From Candidatus Uhrbacteria bacterium (GTDB lineage Bacteria > Patescibacteriota > Patescibacteriia > UBA9934): DNA of 21,355 bases. The stretch spans positions 1 to 21,355 of the forward strand of contig CAITFQ010000016.1 of the NCBI GenBank assembly GCA_903891735.1, in the 5' to 3' direction. Positions within the stretch are counted from its first letter, which is position 1. Every line of letters begins with the position of its first letter. Shown here piece after piece: positions 7,306 to 14,656 of this stretch. A model generated the notes under the pieces. It was given only the letters and a program-made list of their open reading frames with translations, was not told the DNA's origin and searched no databases. Both the position numbers and the translations under genes were made by a program.

Positions 7306-9852
7306 CTACTTTTTACCCTGAATCAGTAACGGCCGCAAGTAGCGCCCAGTGTGACTGTCGGCTCGTCGCACAATTTCTTCTGGCGTGCCGGTCGCGACCA
7401 CGTTGCCGCCTTGATCGCCACCTTCTGGTCCCATGTCGATAATATAATCCGCCGTCTTAATCACATCGAGGTTATGCTCAATAACCACCATGCTATTGCC
7501 CTTATCAACTAACCGATGCAGTACTTCCAGCAACTTTCGCACATCGTCAAAGTGCAAACCCGTCGTTGGTTCATCCAGCATATAGAGCGTACGCCCAGTC
7601 TGCCGTTTACTCAATTCACTCGCCAACTTCACGCGCTGCGCCTCACCACCCGACAACGTCGTCGCACTCTGTCCGAGTTTAATATAACTCAAACCAACTT
7701 CGTTCAGCGCCTTAAGTTTATCATGTACTTCAGGTAAATCGATGAAGAACACGGCCGCTTCTTCAATGGTCATCTCGAGTACATCGGCGATATTTTTATC
7801 TTTGTAGGTCACCTCAAGCGTCTCCCGGCTAAACCGTTTACCCTTACAAACTTCGCACGTCACATAAACCGTCGGCAAGAAGTGCATCTCAATCTCAATC
7901 AAACCATGGCCTTCACAGTGATCACAGCGTCCACCCGGTACGTTAAAACTGAAACGCCCCGGCTTATAGCCACGAAAACGCGCTTCTTCCGTCATCGCAA
8001 ATAAATCACGAATCGGGCCCCAGGCTCCGGTATACGTCGCTGGATTGCTGCGCGGTGTGCGGCCGATCGCGCCCTGGTCAATCAAAATCGCCTTGTCGAT
8101 GTACTCAACGCCCAGCACCGCCTTATGCTCGCCGGCCGTTTTCTTACCGCCATACAACTTGTGCGCCACCGCCTTATACATGACATCATATGCCAAGCTC
8201 GACTTGCCACTACCCGACACACCGGTCACACACACAAAACGTCGCAACGGAAAATCGACATCAACATTTTTCAAGTTATGTTCGGTCGCCCCGCGGACCT
8301 TAATCATGCCGCCCTCATTAATTCGTCGCTTATCAGGAATCGGAATCACCTCGTCGCCACGCAAGTACGCCGCTGTCCGCGACTTCTTGTCAGCAAAAAT
8401 TTCTGGCACCGGTCCAGACGCCACCACGTAGCCGCCGTGGACACCAGCTCCCGGACCAATCTCCACCATGTAATCACTCCGTCTAATCGTATCCTCGTCA
8501 TGCTCGACCACCAACACCGTATTACCCAAATCACGCAGATCCTCCAGCGTCTTAATGAGCTTCTCGTTATCCCGTTGGTGCAAGCCAATCGTCGGTTCAT
8601 CGAGCACGTACAAGGCCCCGGTCAAACGCGAACCAATCTGCGAGGCCAACCTGATACGTTGCGCTTCCCCACCTGACAACGTCCCCGCAGTTCTGTTCAA
8701 CGTCAGATAATGCAAACCAACATCAAGCAAAAACGTCAACCGATTCTCAATCTCTTTCAACACCATGCTGGCGATCTCCCGCTGCCTATCATCCAGCTTG
8801 ACGTTCAAGAAAAACTCTACCGCTTGATCTACTGACAACGCCGTAATGTCGACGATACTCCGGCCGTCGACCCACACAAACTCCGCCTCACGTCGCAAGC
8901 GTTTGCCGTGACAAGTCAAACACAATTCCGTCGAAAATAAATCAACCGTGCCTAAACCCGAACACGCCACACATGCTCCGTACGGACTATTAAAGCTAAA
9001 CAAACGCGGTTCAATTTCTGGAAAAGAAAAACCGCATTTTACACAACTAAACTTAGCCGACAACACTCGTTCGCTCGCGCTATACAGCACTATGGCTACG
9101 CCTTCACCACGCCCGACCGCCGTCTCCAACGCCTCATTCAAACGCTGCTGCGTATCCTTACTCGGCTTCAGCAAATCGACCGCCGGAATAGTATCAATCA
9201 CCAAATCAATAGTGTGCGCCGAGTAGCGCGACAAGGTAATCTTCTCACTCAAGCCGTGCATCTTGCCGTCAATTCTGACGCGAGCGAAACCTGAATTATA
9301 AAGATCGTACAGCAACTGATAATACTCACCCTTGCGCCCCTTCACAATCGGCGCTAAAACAGTAACTTCTTCACCAGTCGTAATCTTCTTTTTCTTACCA
9401 GCTTCGAGCCTCGATTGCTGCACATCACGACACACCATGTCAGCCATCTCATCCACGGTCAGCTTTTCAATCTTCGTTCGACAATTCGGACAATGCGGCT
9501 CACCAATGCGCGCAAACAAAACCCGCAAATAATCGTACGTCTCCGTAATCGTGGCAATCGTCGAACGCGGGTTCCGGCCGTGCGCCTTCTGGTCAATACT
9601 AATCGCTGGCGACAAGCCCTCTATCTCGTCGACATCCGGCTTTTGCATCGCCCCCAAAAATTGTCGCGCATAGGCCGACAAGGATTCAATGTAGCGGCGC
9701 TGGCCCTCAGCAAAGATGGTATCAAAGGCCAAACTCGACTTACCACTGCCCGACAAACCAGTAATACACACCAGCTTGTTGCGCGGAATCGTCACGTTAA
9801 TATTTTTCAGGTTATGTTCACGTGCTCCTTTAACGACAATGTTATTTTGCAT
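7306..9852 (-). CDS. uvrA: Excinuclease UvrA, short form lacking the insertion domain
   Basis: UvrA is the damage-sensing ABC ATPase dimer that loads UvrB in nucleotide excision repair. The 848-residue protein has Walker A1 GLSGSGKS (32-39), a UvrB-binding region (about 120-250) and the first zinc module (C270, C273, C294, C297). Both LSGGEAQR signatures are present (392-399 and 733-740), as are Walker A2 GVSGSGKS (544-551) and zinc module C643, C646, C666, C669. Typical UvrA has about 940 residues. The shortfall is concentrated at one place: after CVACSGLG only about ten residues separate it from CLTCHGKRLRREAE, where other UvrAs carry the roughly 100-residue insertion domain. The gene starts four bases after uvrB and is cotranscribed with it. 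The alternative UvrA2 class lacks the UvrB-binding domain, which is present here. Confidence 0.96.
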   Translation of the reverse strand: MQNNIVVKGAREHNLKNINVTIPRNKLVCITGLSGSGKSSLAFDTIFAEGQRRYIESLSAYARQFLGAMQKPDVDEIEGLSPAISIDQKAHGRNPRSTIATITETYDYLRVLFARIGEPHCPNCRTKIEKLTVDEMADMVCRDVQQSRLEAGKKKKITTGEEVTVLAPIVKGRKGEYYQLLYDLYNSGFARVRIDGKMHGLSEKITLSRYSAHTIDLVIDTIPAVDLLKPSKDTQQRLNEALETAVGRGEGVAIVLYSASERVLSAKFSCVKCGFSFPEIEPRLFSFNSPYGACVACSGLGTVDLFSTELCLTCHGKRLRREAEFVWVDGRSIVDITALSVDQAVEFFLNVKLDDRQREIASMVLKEIENRLTFLLDVGLHYLTLNRTAGTLSGGEAQRIRLASQIGSRLTGALYVLDEPTIGLHQRDNEKLIKTLEDLRDLGNTVLVVEHDEDTIRRSDYMVEIGPGAGVHGGYVVASGPVPEIFADKKSRTAAYLRGDEVIPIPDKRRINEGGMIKVRGATEHNLKNVDVDFPLRRFVCVTGVSGSGKSSLAYDVMYKAVAHKLYGGKKTAGEHKAVLGVEYIDKAILIDQGAIGRTPRSNPATYTGAWGPIRDLFAMTEEARFRGYKPGRFSFNVPGGRCDHCEGHGLIEIEMHFLPTVYVTCEVCKGKRFSRETLEVTYKDKNIADVLEMTIEEAAVFFIDLPEVHDKLKALNEVGLSYIKLGQSATTLSGGEAQRVKLASELSKRQTGRTLYMLDEPTTGLHFDDVRKLLEVLHRLVDKGNSMVVIEHNLDVIKTADYIIDMGPEGGDQGGNVVATGTPEEIVRRADSHTGRYLRPLLIQGKK

Positions 9853-9856
9853 ACGA

Positions 9857-11896
9857 TTATTTCTTTTTCTTCAAAATCTTAGCCTTCAATGACGCCCCCT
9901 CTTTTTGATTAAGCTCGTTTTCTAATAAAACGATCTCATCACGCAACAACCCAGCCGTTTCAAACTGTAAATTCGCCGCCGCATCTTGCATCTCGCCTTT
10001 CTTTTCGGCAATCACTGCTCGCAGCTCCTTGGGACTTGCCGTCATCTCAATGCTTAGTATCTTCCTGGTCTCATCAACCCGCTCACCCATCAACTCCGCT
10101 CGAATATCGCCGATCTTCTTCTTAATCGTTTCCGGCGTAATGTTATGCAGGGCGTTATAAGCCAACTGAATAGTCCGACGTCTGTCCGTCTCCTTAATTG
10201 CCCTCTTCAACGATCCGGTCATGACATCCGCATAAAGAATCACCTGTCCATTTACGTTACGCGCCGCGCGACCAATTGTTTGAATCAGCGATGTTTCCGA
10301 ACGCAAGAACCCTTCTTTATCAGCGTCCAAAATTCCAATCAACGAGACTTCCGGCAAGTCCAAACCTTCACGCAACAAGTTAACACCGACAACTACGTCG
10401 TACGTCCCCTTACGCAAATCAGTCAGTACCGTAATCCGGTCCAACGTCTCCACGTCCGAGTGCAAATACGCCACTTTAATCTTCTTTTCTTTCAAATAAT
10501 CAGTCAAATCTTCTGCCATTTTCTTGGTCAACGTCGTCACCAAGGCGCGCTCGCCAATGCTAATCCGTTGCTCAATCCGCACAATCAAATCGCCAATCTG
10601 GCCCGGGTACTCACCGTTAGCGACGACTGGCATAATAATCGTTTCCGGATCAACCAAACCAGTCGGCCGAATAATCTGCTCAACAATTTTTTCACTACTC
10701 TCCGCCTCATACTTCCCCGGCGTCGCCGACACATATACCGTCTGTCCAATTTTCTTGACGAACTCCGCAAACTGCAGCGGCCGGTTATCACGCGCCGACG
10801 GCAAACGGAAGCCATGCTCCACCAGCGTATTCTTACGCGCTTGGTCGCCAGCAAACATCCCACCAATTTGCGGCAGCGTAACGTGCGACTCATCAATAAT
10901 CGTCAAAAAATCCTTCGGGAAATAATCCATCAAGGTGTACGGCGCCTCGCCCTCATGCCGGCCATCAAAATGACGAGAATAATTCTCAATCCCGCTACAG
11001 AAACCAATATTGCGCATCATCTCGATATCGTACTTAGTTCGCCGCGCCAGCCGTTCATACTCTAACAGCTTCCCCTCTTGTTCAAACTTACCGAGTTGCA
11101 TCTTGAGTTCGTTTTCGATGTCAGTAATCGCCCGTTCACGCTCACTCTCCGCCGTCATAAAATGCTTCGCTGGAAAAATCATCATGCGCTTAAGTACCTC
11201 GCGTTTAGCCCGCGTCACCGGATCCAATAACAAAATCTCACTAATCACCCCACTAGTGATAGTTACCCGATACAGCACCTCTTCGTTCATCGGCATCAGT
11301 TCGATGACATCTCCCTGCGCCCGAAAATGACCCCGCTTCAAGTCCGCATTCGTGCGCGTAAACTGCATCGCCACTAGTCGACGCAATAACTCCGTTCGCG
11401 CAATCTTGTCCTGCACCATCAAGCGCATGCCGCTTTTCTCATACTCAACTGGCGAGCCTAAACCGTAAATACAAGACACCGAAGCGACGATGATTACATC
11501 TCTCCGTGACAACAACGCCTGCGTCGCCGCGTGCCGCAAGCGATCAATCTCTTCGTTAATCTGCGCATCCTTCTCAATATACGTGTCGGTCCGCGGCATG
11601 TATGCTTCCGGCTGATAGTAATCGTAATAAGACACAAAATACTCCACCGCGTGATCCGGAAAAAACTCGCGGAACTCCTGACACAACTGCGCCGCCAGCG
11701 TCTTGTTATGGGCAATCACCAACGTCGGCCGCTGCTCCTGCACAATCACATTCGCCATGGTAAACGTCTTACCGGAACCAGTCACACCAAGCAAAGTTTG
11801 CCGTCCCAAACCCTGGCGTAAACCCTGCACGAGTTCATCGATAGCCCTGGGCTGATCCCCCGCTGGCTTATAATCTGACACTAATTTAAAATCCAT
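9857..11896 (-). CDS. uvrB: Excinuclease UvrB
   Basis: UvrB is the helicase-fold protein that verifies damage and recruits UvrC. At 679 residues it has the normal length. Landmarks are GVTGSGKT (Walker A, 37-44), the aromatic beta-hairpin FVSYYDYYQPEAYMP (87-101) that inserts between DNA strands, IIDESHVTLPQ (DEAD-like box), and DLPEVSLIGILDADKEGFLRS with QTIGRAARN (motif VI). A C-terminal UVR helix pair (about 628-662; DAAANLQFETAGLLRDE) contacts UvrC. The Lys-rich tail ends the protein. It is the first gene of the uvrBA operon, with a promoter at 11967-11995 and a palindrome in the leader. No strong Shine-Dalgarno precedes the ATG. I saw no recognisable LexA box, so SOS control is not evident. 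uvrC is not in the window. Confidence 0.98.
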   Translation of the reverse strand: MDFKLVSDYKPAGDQPRAIDELVQGLRQGLGRQTLLGVTGSGKTFTMANVIVQEQRPTLVIAHNKTLAAQLCQEFREFFPDHAVEYFVSYYDYYQPEAYMPRTDTYIEKDAQINEEIDRLRHAATQALLSRRDVIIVASVSCIYGLGSPVEYEKSGMRLMVQDKIARTELLRRLVAMQFTRTNADLKRGHFRAQGDVIELMPMNEEVLYRVTITSGVISEILLLDPVTRAKREVLKRMMIFPAKHFMTAESERERAITDIENELKMQLGKFEQEGKLLEYERLARRTKYDIEMMRNIGFCSGIENYSRHFDGRHEGEAPYTLMDYFPKDFLTIIDESHVTLPQIGGMFAGDQARKNTLVEHGFRLPSARDNRPLQFAEFVKKIGQTVYVSATPGKYEAESSEKIVEQIIRPTGLVDPETIIMPVVANGEYPGQIGDLIVRIEQRISIGERALVTTLTKKMAEDLTDYLKEKKIKVAYLHSDVETLDRITVLTDLRKGTYDVVVGVNLLREGLDLPEVSLIGILDADKEGFLRSETSLIQTIGRAARNVNGQVILYADVMTGSLKRAIKETDRRRTIQLAYNALHNITPETIKKKIGDIRAELMGERVDETRKILSIEMTASPKELRAVIAEKKGEMQDAAANLQFETAGLLRDEIVLLENELNQKEGASLKAKILKKKK

Positions 11897-11918
11897 ATAA
11901 AAGCAAAACGCAAATATT

Positions 11919-11939
11919 CCGCGAGCCGAGGCTCTACGG
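11919..11939 (-). promoter_or_regulatory. Inverted repeat in the uvrB leader
   Basis: GAGCC-GA-GGCTC (11923-11934) is a perfect five-base inverted repeat. It is extended by CCG/CGG outer arms (11919-11921 and 11937-11939) with a small bulge. It lies between the promoter (-10 at 11967) and the uvrB ATG (11896), so it would fold in the mRNA leader or act as an operator. The following bases are T-rich but not a continuous U tract, so a terminator or attenuator is possible but not clear. Confidence 0.4.
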
Positions 11940-11966
11940 GAGTACTATCTCAATTACTGCGTACAA

Positions 11967-11995
11967 AGAATACCGTACAAACAACGAACACACAA
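11967..11995 (-). promoter_or_regulatory. Sigma70-type promoter of uvrBA
   Basis: On the minus strand a -35 TTGTGT (11990-11995), a 17-base spacer and a -10 TATTCT (11967-11972) sit about 70 bases upstream of the uvrB ATG. It lies just after the terminator of the preceding gene, where a new promoter is expected. Judged by eye. Confidence 0.5.
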
Positions 11996-12008
11996 GTGGA
12001 TAACTCTC

Positions 12009-12051
12009 AAAAAAATGAAGACCCCCACCGCCCGCGAGGACGGTGGGGGTC
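12009..12051 (-). terminator. Strong intrinsic terminator after the 406-residue protein gene
   Basis: GACCCCCACCG (minus strand, 12051-12041) pairs perfectly with CGGTGGGGGTC (12030-12020) to form an 11-base, very GC-rich stem. The loop can add two further C-G pairs around GCGA/TCGC. The transcript then reads TTCA followed by seven Ts (12015-12009). Stem, short spacer and U run are those of a rho-independent terminator in the minus direction. It begins 15 bases after the stop of the 12067-13287 gene. In the plus direction no U run follows. Confidence 0.88.
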
Positions 12052-12066
12052 AGGACGCGGCGGCTG

Positions 12067-13287
12067 CTAGGCCACCTTCTTGGCCTCCGGCGGCCTCGAG
12101 CCGACGCAGTTGGAGGCCAAGGTCAGGTAGTCCTTGATGTTGTTGGTCTCAAGGTCATCGAGAACCACGCCTGACTTGAGATGAACGATCGCGACCTCCA
12201 AACGCATGCAGAGTTCAGGCAAGACGTTGTTCTTGAAGCCGTGACCGAGGTGCTCAGGAAGCTTGGCCCGTGAAGCTTCGAGTCGCGAGATGAGCTCGAT
12301 CCGCTCATCCTCACCCATCCCCTTCTTCAGACGGGCCACCGCAGAGACCCAAGTCAGCACCACCTCGAACTCGTACTGCCACAGTAGCAGCTTGAAAGAG
12401 TCGACCAGGTTGGCGATCAGCAACCGGATGTTCTCCATCGACGAGTGCTGGTGCCCACGGCTCTCTGGCAGCAGCACCGTCATGATGCGCGCGATTTCGG
12501 TCGCATCACGGATGCAGTGCTTGCCCGGGTTGACGAACGGCCGGACAATGAACAGCTGCTCCAGCCGTAGGATCAGCGTCGTGAAGTAGTCACGGTTCTC
12601 TGGCGTGTAGAGCTCGTAGAACATCAGCGCCTTCTTGTCCTCGAGAACCGGCAACATGGCCTCGACCTCGGCGAGAACGCTGCCGATGTACTGGTCGATG
12701 ACCGTGCCGAGCGAGACGACGACGCGCTCCTCGCACTCGAGGTCGTGCGCCCGACCAGCCGCCCGGATGGCCGCGCTGGTGTAGCCCAGGCGCTGGCGCG
12801 AGCTGGGGCCAGGCCGCACCCGCGTGGTGCGGATGAGATCGACCACCTTGCGGAACTGCCGGTCGTGCGACACTTCGTCCAGGTTGACCAGCCCGTCGAG
12901 CAACGGGCACAGCCGACGCTGCAGCTCGACGAAGGCCACCATGTCAAGCGTCGGGTCGCCGTAGGTGACCATCAAGCTCTGGATGGCCAGCTTGTTGAGG
13001 TCCACCATCAAGCCGTAGTTGATGACCGCCCAGTTGCGGATGTGGCTCAGATAGGCCCGCCGCGCGCGATAGAGGTTGTCGAAGGGCTGGAAGATCGACC
13101 CGGACTCACGCCGGCTGGGCTTCTTGCTGGCCCGCAGATCCAGGCCGAAGATGGTGCCGGGCTTGATGCCCTTGACCTCGACGGCGATGAAGAGCTGGTT
13201 GTTGCTGTTCGGCAACACCTGCCAGGTGCCGGTGAACCGATTCTTGTCGGTGCTGAGGGTGAGAGTGAGAGGAGTACCAGTGATCAC
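12067..13287 (-). CDS. Unrecognised 406-residue cytosolic protein with atypical composition
   Basis: I do not recognise this protein. The first 55 residues are predicted beta-rich (LTLTLSTDKNRFTGTWQVLP, QLFIAVEVKG). The rest appears mainly alpha-helical and charged, with no signal peptide, membrane segment, Walker motif or zinc cluster; the few cysteines are scattered. The GTG at 13287 is preceded by AAGTAGGT (13291-13298), close to an ideal Shine-Dalgarno. No ATG, GTG or TTG lies further upstream in frame before the HIT stop. It forms its own unit, with a promoter at 13353-13382 and a strong terminator at 12009-12051. Composition is unlike its neighbours. Of the last 33 codons, 30 end in G or C and 17 in C, whereas the adjacent HIT gene's last 23 codons include one ending in C. 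Two readings fit: recent transfer, or an abundant protein under strong codon selection. Confidence 0.85.
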   Translation of the reverse strand: MITGTPLTLTLSTDKNRFTGTWQVLPNSNNQLFIAVEVKGIKPGTIFGLDLRASKKPSRRESGSIFQPFDNLYRARRAYLSHIRNWAVINYGLMVDLNKLAIQSLMVTYGDPTLDMVAFVELQRRLCPLLDGLVNLDEVSHDRQFRKVVDLIRTTRVRPGPSSRQRLGYTSAAIRAAGRAHDLECEERVVVSLGTVIDQYIGSVLAEVEAMLPVLEDKKALMFYELYTPENRDYFTTLILRLEQLFIVRPFVNPGKHCIRDATEIARIMTVLLPESRGHQHSSMENIRLLIANLVDSFKLLLWQYEFEVVLTWVSAVARLKKGMGEDERIELISRLEASRAKLPEHLGHGFKNNVLPELCMRLEVAIVHLKSGVVLDDLETNNIKDYLTLASNCVGSRPPEAKKVA

Positions 13288-13290
13288 TTT

Positions 13291-13313
13291 ACCTACTTTG
13301 CAGCCGTAGCTGC
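13291..13313 (-). promoter_or_regulatory. Leader hairpin with UACG tetraloop next to a Shine-Dalgarno
   Basis: In the minus-strand leader, GCAGC-TACG-GCTGC (13313-13300) forms a five-base stem closed by C(UACG)G, a member of the unusually stable UNCG tetraloops. Two bases later comes AAGTAGGT (13298-13291), then AAA and the GTG start at 13287. The hairpin therefore abuts the ribosome binding site. It could protect the 5' end or influence initiation. Confidence 0.55.
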
Positions 13314-13352
13314 GTCTTTGACGTTGATCTGGCCGGAAATCGACCAGGGCGA

Positions 13353-13382
13353 ATATTAGCCCAAAAACTCGGCCGAAGTCAA
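13353..13382 (-). promoter_or_regulatory. Sigma70-type promoter of the 406-residue protein gene
   Basis: On the minus strand a -35 TTGACT (13377-13382), an 18-base spacer and a -10 TAATAT (13353-13358) lie just after the HIT gene stop. The predicted start is near 13346, giving a leader of about 60 bases that holds the UACG hairpin. It is the closest to consensus in its -35 of the promoters seen here. Confidence 0.6.
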
Positions 13383-13395
13383 CAACAACGTCAAT

Positions 13396-13803
13396 CTAAA
13401 CCTCAACTTCACGCCTAATCGCTTCCGCCGTAGCTGCCAATTCCTCCATCGTCGGGCTCATTTTCACAAAAGTCCGCGCCAACCCGTCAACCCTCGGCAT
13501 CAAGTGCAAATGCGTATGAAAAACGTCCTGGCCAGCGCTAACCCCATGATTCATGCCCAAATTATAGCCCGTCGCCCCCGTCGCCTTCATAATCGCCGGA
13601 GCTAGCTGATGAACTACTTTCATGAGCTCGATGGCATCATCAGTCGAGCCTTCACCCAGGTTCGCCGCATGCTTTTTCGGCACTAAGAGCGTATGTCCCG
13701 TCGACACCGGCCCAATATCCAAAAACGCCAGTACACGCTCGTTCTCAAAAACTTTATGACACGGGATGTCGCCAGCAATTATTTTACAAAAGATACAGTC
13801 CAT
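13396..13803 (-). CDS. HIT family (Hint-like) nucleotide hydrolase
   Basis: HIT proteins hydrolyse nucleoside phosphoramidates and related adenylylated compounds. Starting at the ATG at 13803 the protein has 135 residues and begins MDCIFCKIIAGDIP, the standard Hint N-terminus with a zinc-binding C-x-x-C. The catalytic histidine triad HTHLHLM lies at about 96-102, preceded by the conserved NLGMNHGVSAGQ stretch. A start 36 bases upstream (13839) would add residues not found in the family, so I reject it. The first 25 bases overlap the end of the upstream membrane protein gene in another frame, so the two are probably translationally coupled. It is the last gene of the envelope cluster. No clear terminator follows before the next promoter. 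Confidence 0.95.
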   Translation of the reverse strand: MDCIFCKIIAGDIPCHKVFENERVLAFLDIGPVSTGHTLLVPKKHAANLGEGSTDDAIELMKVVHQLAPAIMKATGATGYNLGMNHGVSAGQDVFHTHLHLMPRVDGLARTFVKMSPTMEELAATAEAIRREVEV

Positions 13804-14108
13804 AAGGGTAAAAATAAAATTACTAAACTCAACAACCAACGGAATTCACCAAAACTCGTACCCACTCGCCAAACAATCACCGCCAACCCTACGCCGCTAA
13901 TTATCGTCAGCCAATAAACCAAATTATGTTCAGTTTTCTGCGGCTTGGTAAACGCATACAGCGTACCGCTAACAAGCAGCGGCAGCAAGAGCAAATGGAC
14001 GGAAAACACATAACTCACAAAACCCGGCCACTTATAATCCAGCAACAACAAAACCACATAAGTCGCCAAGCTGGTATAAAAAGCTGTCCGCAATAATCGC
14101 TGATTCAT
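13779..14108 (-). CDS. Small four-helix membrane protein of unknown function
   Basis: From the ATG at 14108, one base after the upstream stop, it encodes 109 residues. Four hydrophobic stretches are likely membrane helices: about 8-25 (FYTSLATYVVLLLL), 32-54 (FSVHLLLLPLLVSGTLYAF), 63-83 (LVYWLTIISGVGLAVIVWRV) and 88-107 (WLLSLVILFLPLWTVSF). Short loops with KPQKTEH suggest a cytosolic turn after the second helix. There are no catalytic motifs. It overlaps the HIT start and follows the glycosyltransferase and beta-rich protein, so an accessory role in the envelope cluster is plausible but is only inferred from position. A longer start at 14126 would overlap the upstream gene. I do not recognise the family. 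Confidence 0.7.
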   Translation of the reverse strand: MNQRLLRTAFYTSLATYVVLLLLDYKWPGFVSYVFSVHLLLLPLLVSGTLYAFTKPQKTEHNLVYWLTIISGVGLAVIVWRVGTSFGEFRWLLSLVILFLPLWTVSFVK

Positions 14109-14109
14109 A

Positions 14110-14652
14110 TTACTTGTGCCAGACAATCTTAATCCGCTTAATATCCAGGCTGTGTTGATTAGCCTTTATTTGCGGGGTCGACAAAATAAATTTAATCGTA
14201 CCCTTAGTCTGCGGTAAGTCAGCGGTATCGAATGTCACTGTCGACTCCTGCCAATCATTGTCATCGACCACAAAGTTAGCTAATAGCCGCAAATCAAAAC
14301 TGTTAGTCATCATGTCAGTAATAACCCCGAGTTTGAAAATTGGCTGCCCGTGATTGCGATAATCAATAGTCACTTCAGCCTTCGTAAAGCCACCCCGCGG
14401 CACCAACGCTGTAAAATAAGTTGGATCATCAACTAAACTTATACTCTGTCCATCACTACTAGCCACCGCTCTCTCAGCCGGCAAAATACGGTTGATATAG
14501 GGCGAGCTCTGCCCCGCTTCAGCCGCCACCGTCAAAGTTCCCGACGGCGCTAAATTATACCAAGTGAGCGCTAACAATAAAATTATCGGCACGGCGACAA
14601 TCACCCCATGCGCCACTACTTCAGCTAATGAATAACCCTTTAACTGTCGCAT
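14110..14652 (-). CDS. Single-pass membrane-anchored extracytoplasmic beta-rich protein
   Basis: From the ATG at 14652, four bases after the glycosyltransferase stop, it encodes 180 residues. A short positive N-terminus (MRQLKGYS) is followed by one hydrophobic segment (about 13-33, ending LLLALTWY). The remaining 145 residues are strand-forming, with repeated short beta patterns (YFTALVPRGG, AEVTIDYRNHG, STVTFDTADLP, TIKFILSTP, IKRIKIVW), as in a beta-sandwich or lectin-like domain outside the cell. No cysteine cross-links or catalytic motif are visible. Its fixed place directly after a GT-C glycosyltransferase suggests it serves the same surface polysaccharide or glycoprotein, but this is inference. 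A longer start at 14694 would overlap the upstream gene by 38 bases and is less likely. Confidence 0.75.
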   Translation of the reverse strand: MRQLKGYSLAEVVAHGVIVAVPIILLLALTWYNLAPSGTLTVAAEAGQSSPYINRILPAERAVASSDGQSISLVDDPTYFTALVPRGGFTKAEVTIDYRNHGQPIFKLGVITDMMTNSFDLRLLANFVVDDNDWQESTVTFDTADLPQTKGTIKFILSTPQIKANQHSLDIKRIKIVWHK

Positions 14653-14656
14653 ATTT

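Noticed and set aside
9857..11896. tRNA, rRNA, CRISPR or mobile-element signals here and elsewhere in the window.
   Set aside because: No gap is larger than 170 bases. I saw no cloverleaf, regular spaced repeats, transposase or terminal inverted repeats.
12745..13359. A long open frame (204 codons) on the + strand opposite the 406-residue gene.
   Set aside because: High G+C depletes stop codons in all frames here. The minus-strand gene has promoter, Shine-Dalgarno and terminator in its own direction, and the + frame has none.
13366..13384. A possible weak terminator after the HIT gene (short stem ACT-C/G-AGT followed by Ts).
   Set aside because: The stem is only four pairs with a bulge, and the site coincides with the -35 and spacer of the next promoter.
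13288..13398. The HIT stop codon is in frame with the 406-residue gene, and the 36 codons between them contain no stop, suggesting a read-through fusion.
   Set aside because: One frame in three would match, and 36 stop-free codons are not rare. A promoter, a leader hairpin and a good Shine-Dalgarno sit in that gap, so separate genes explain it better.
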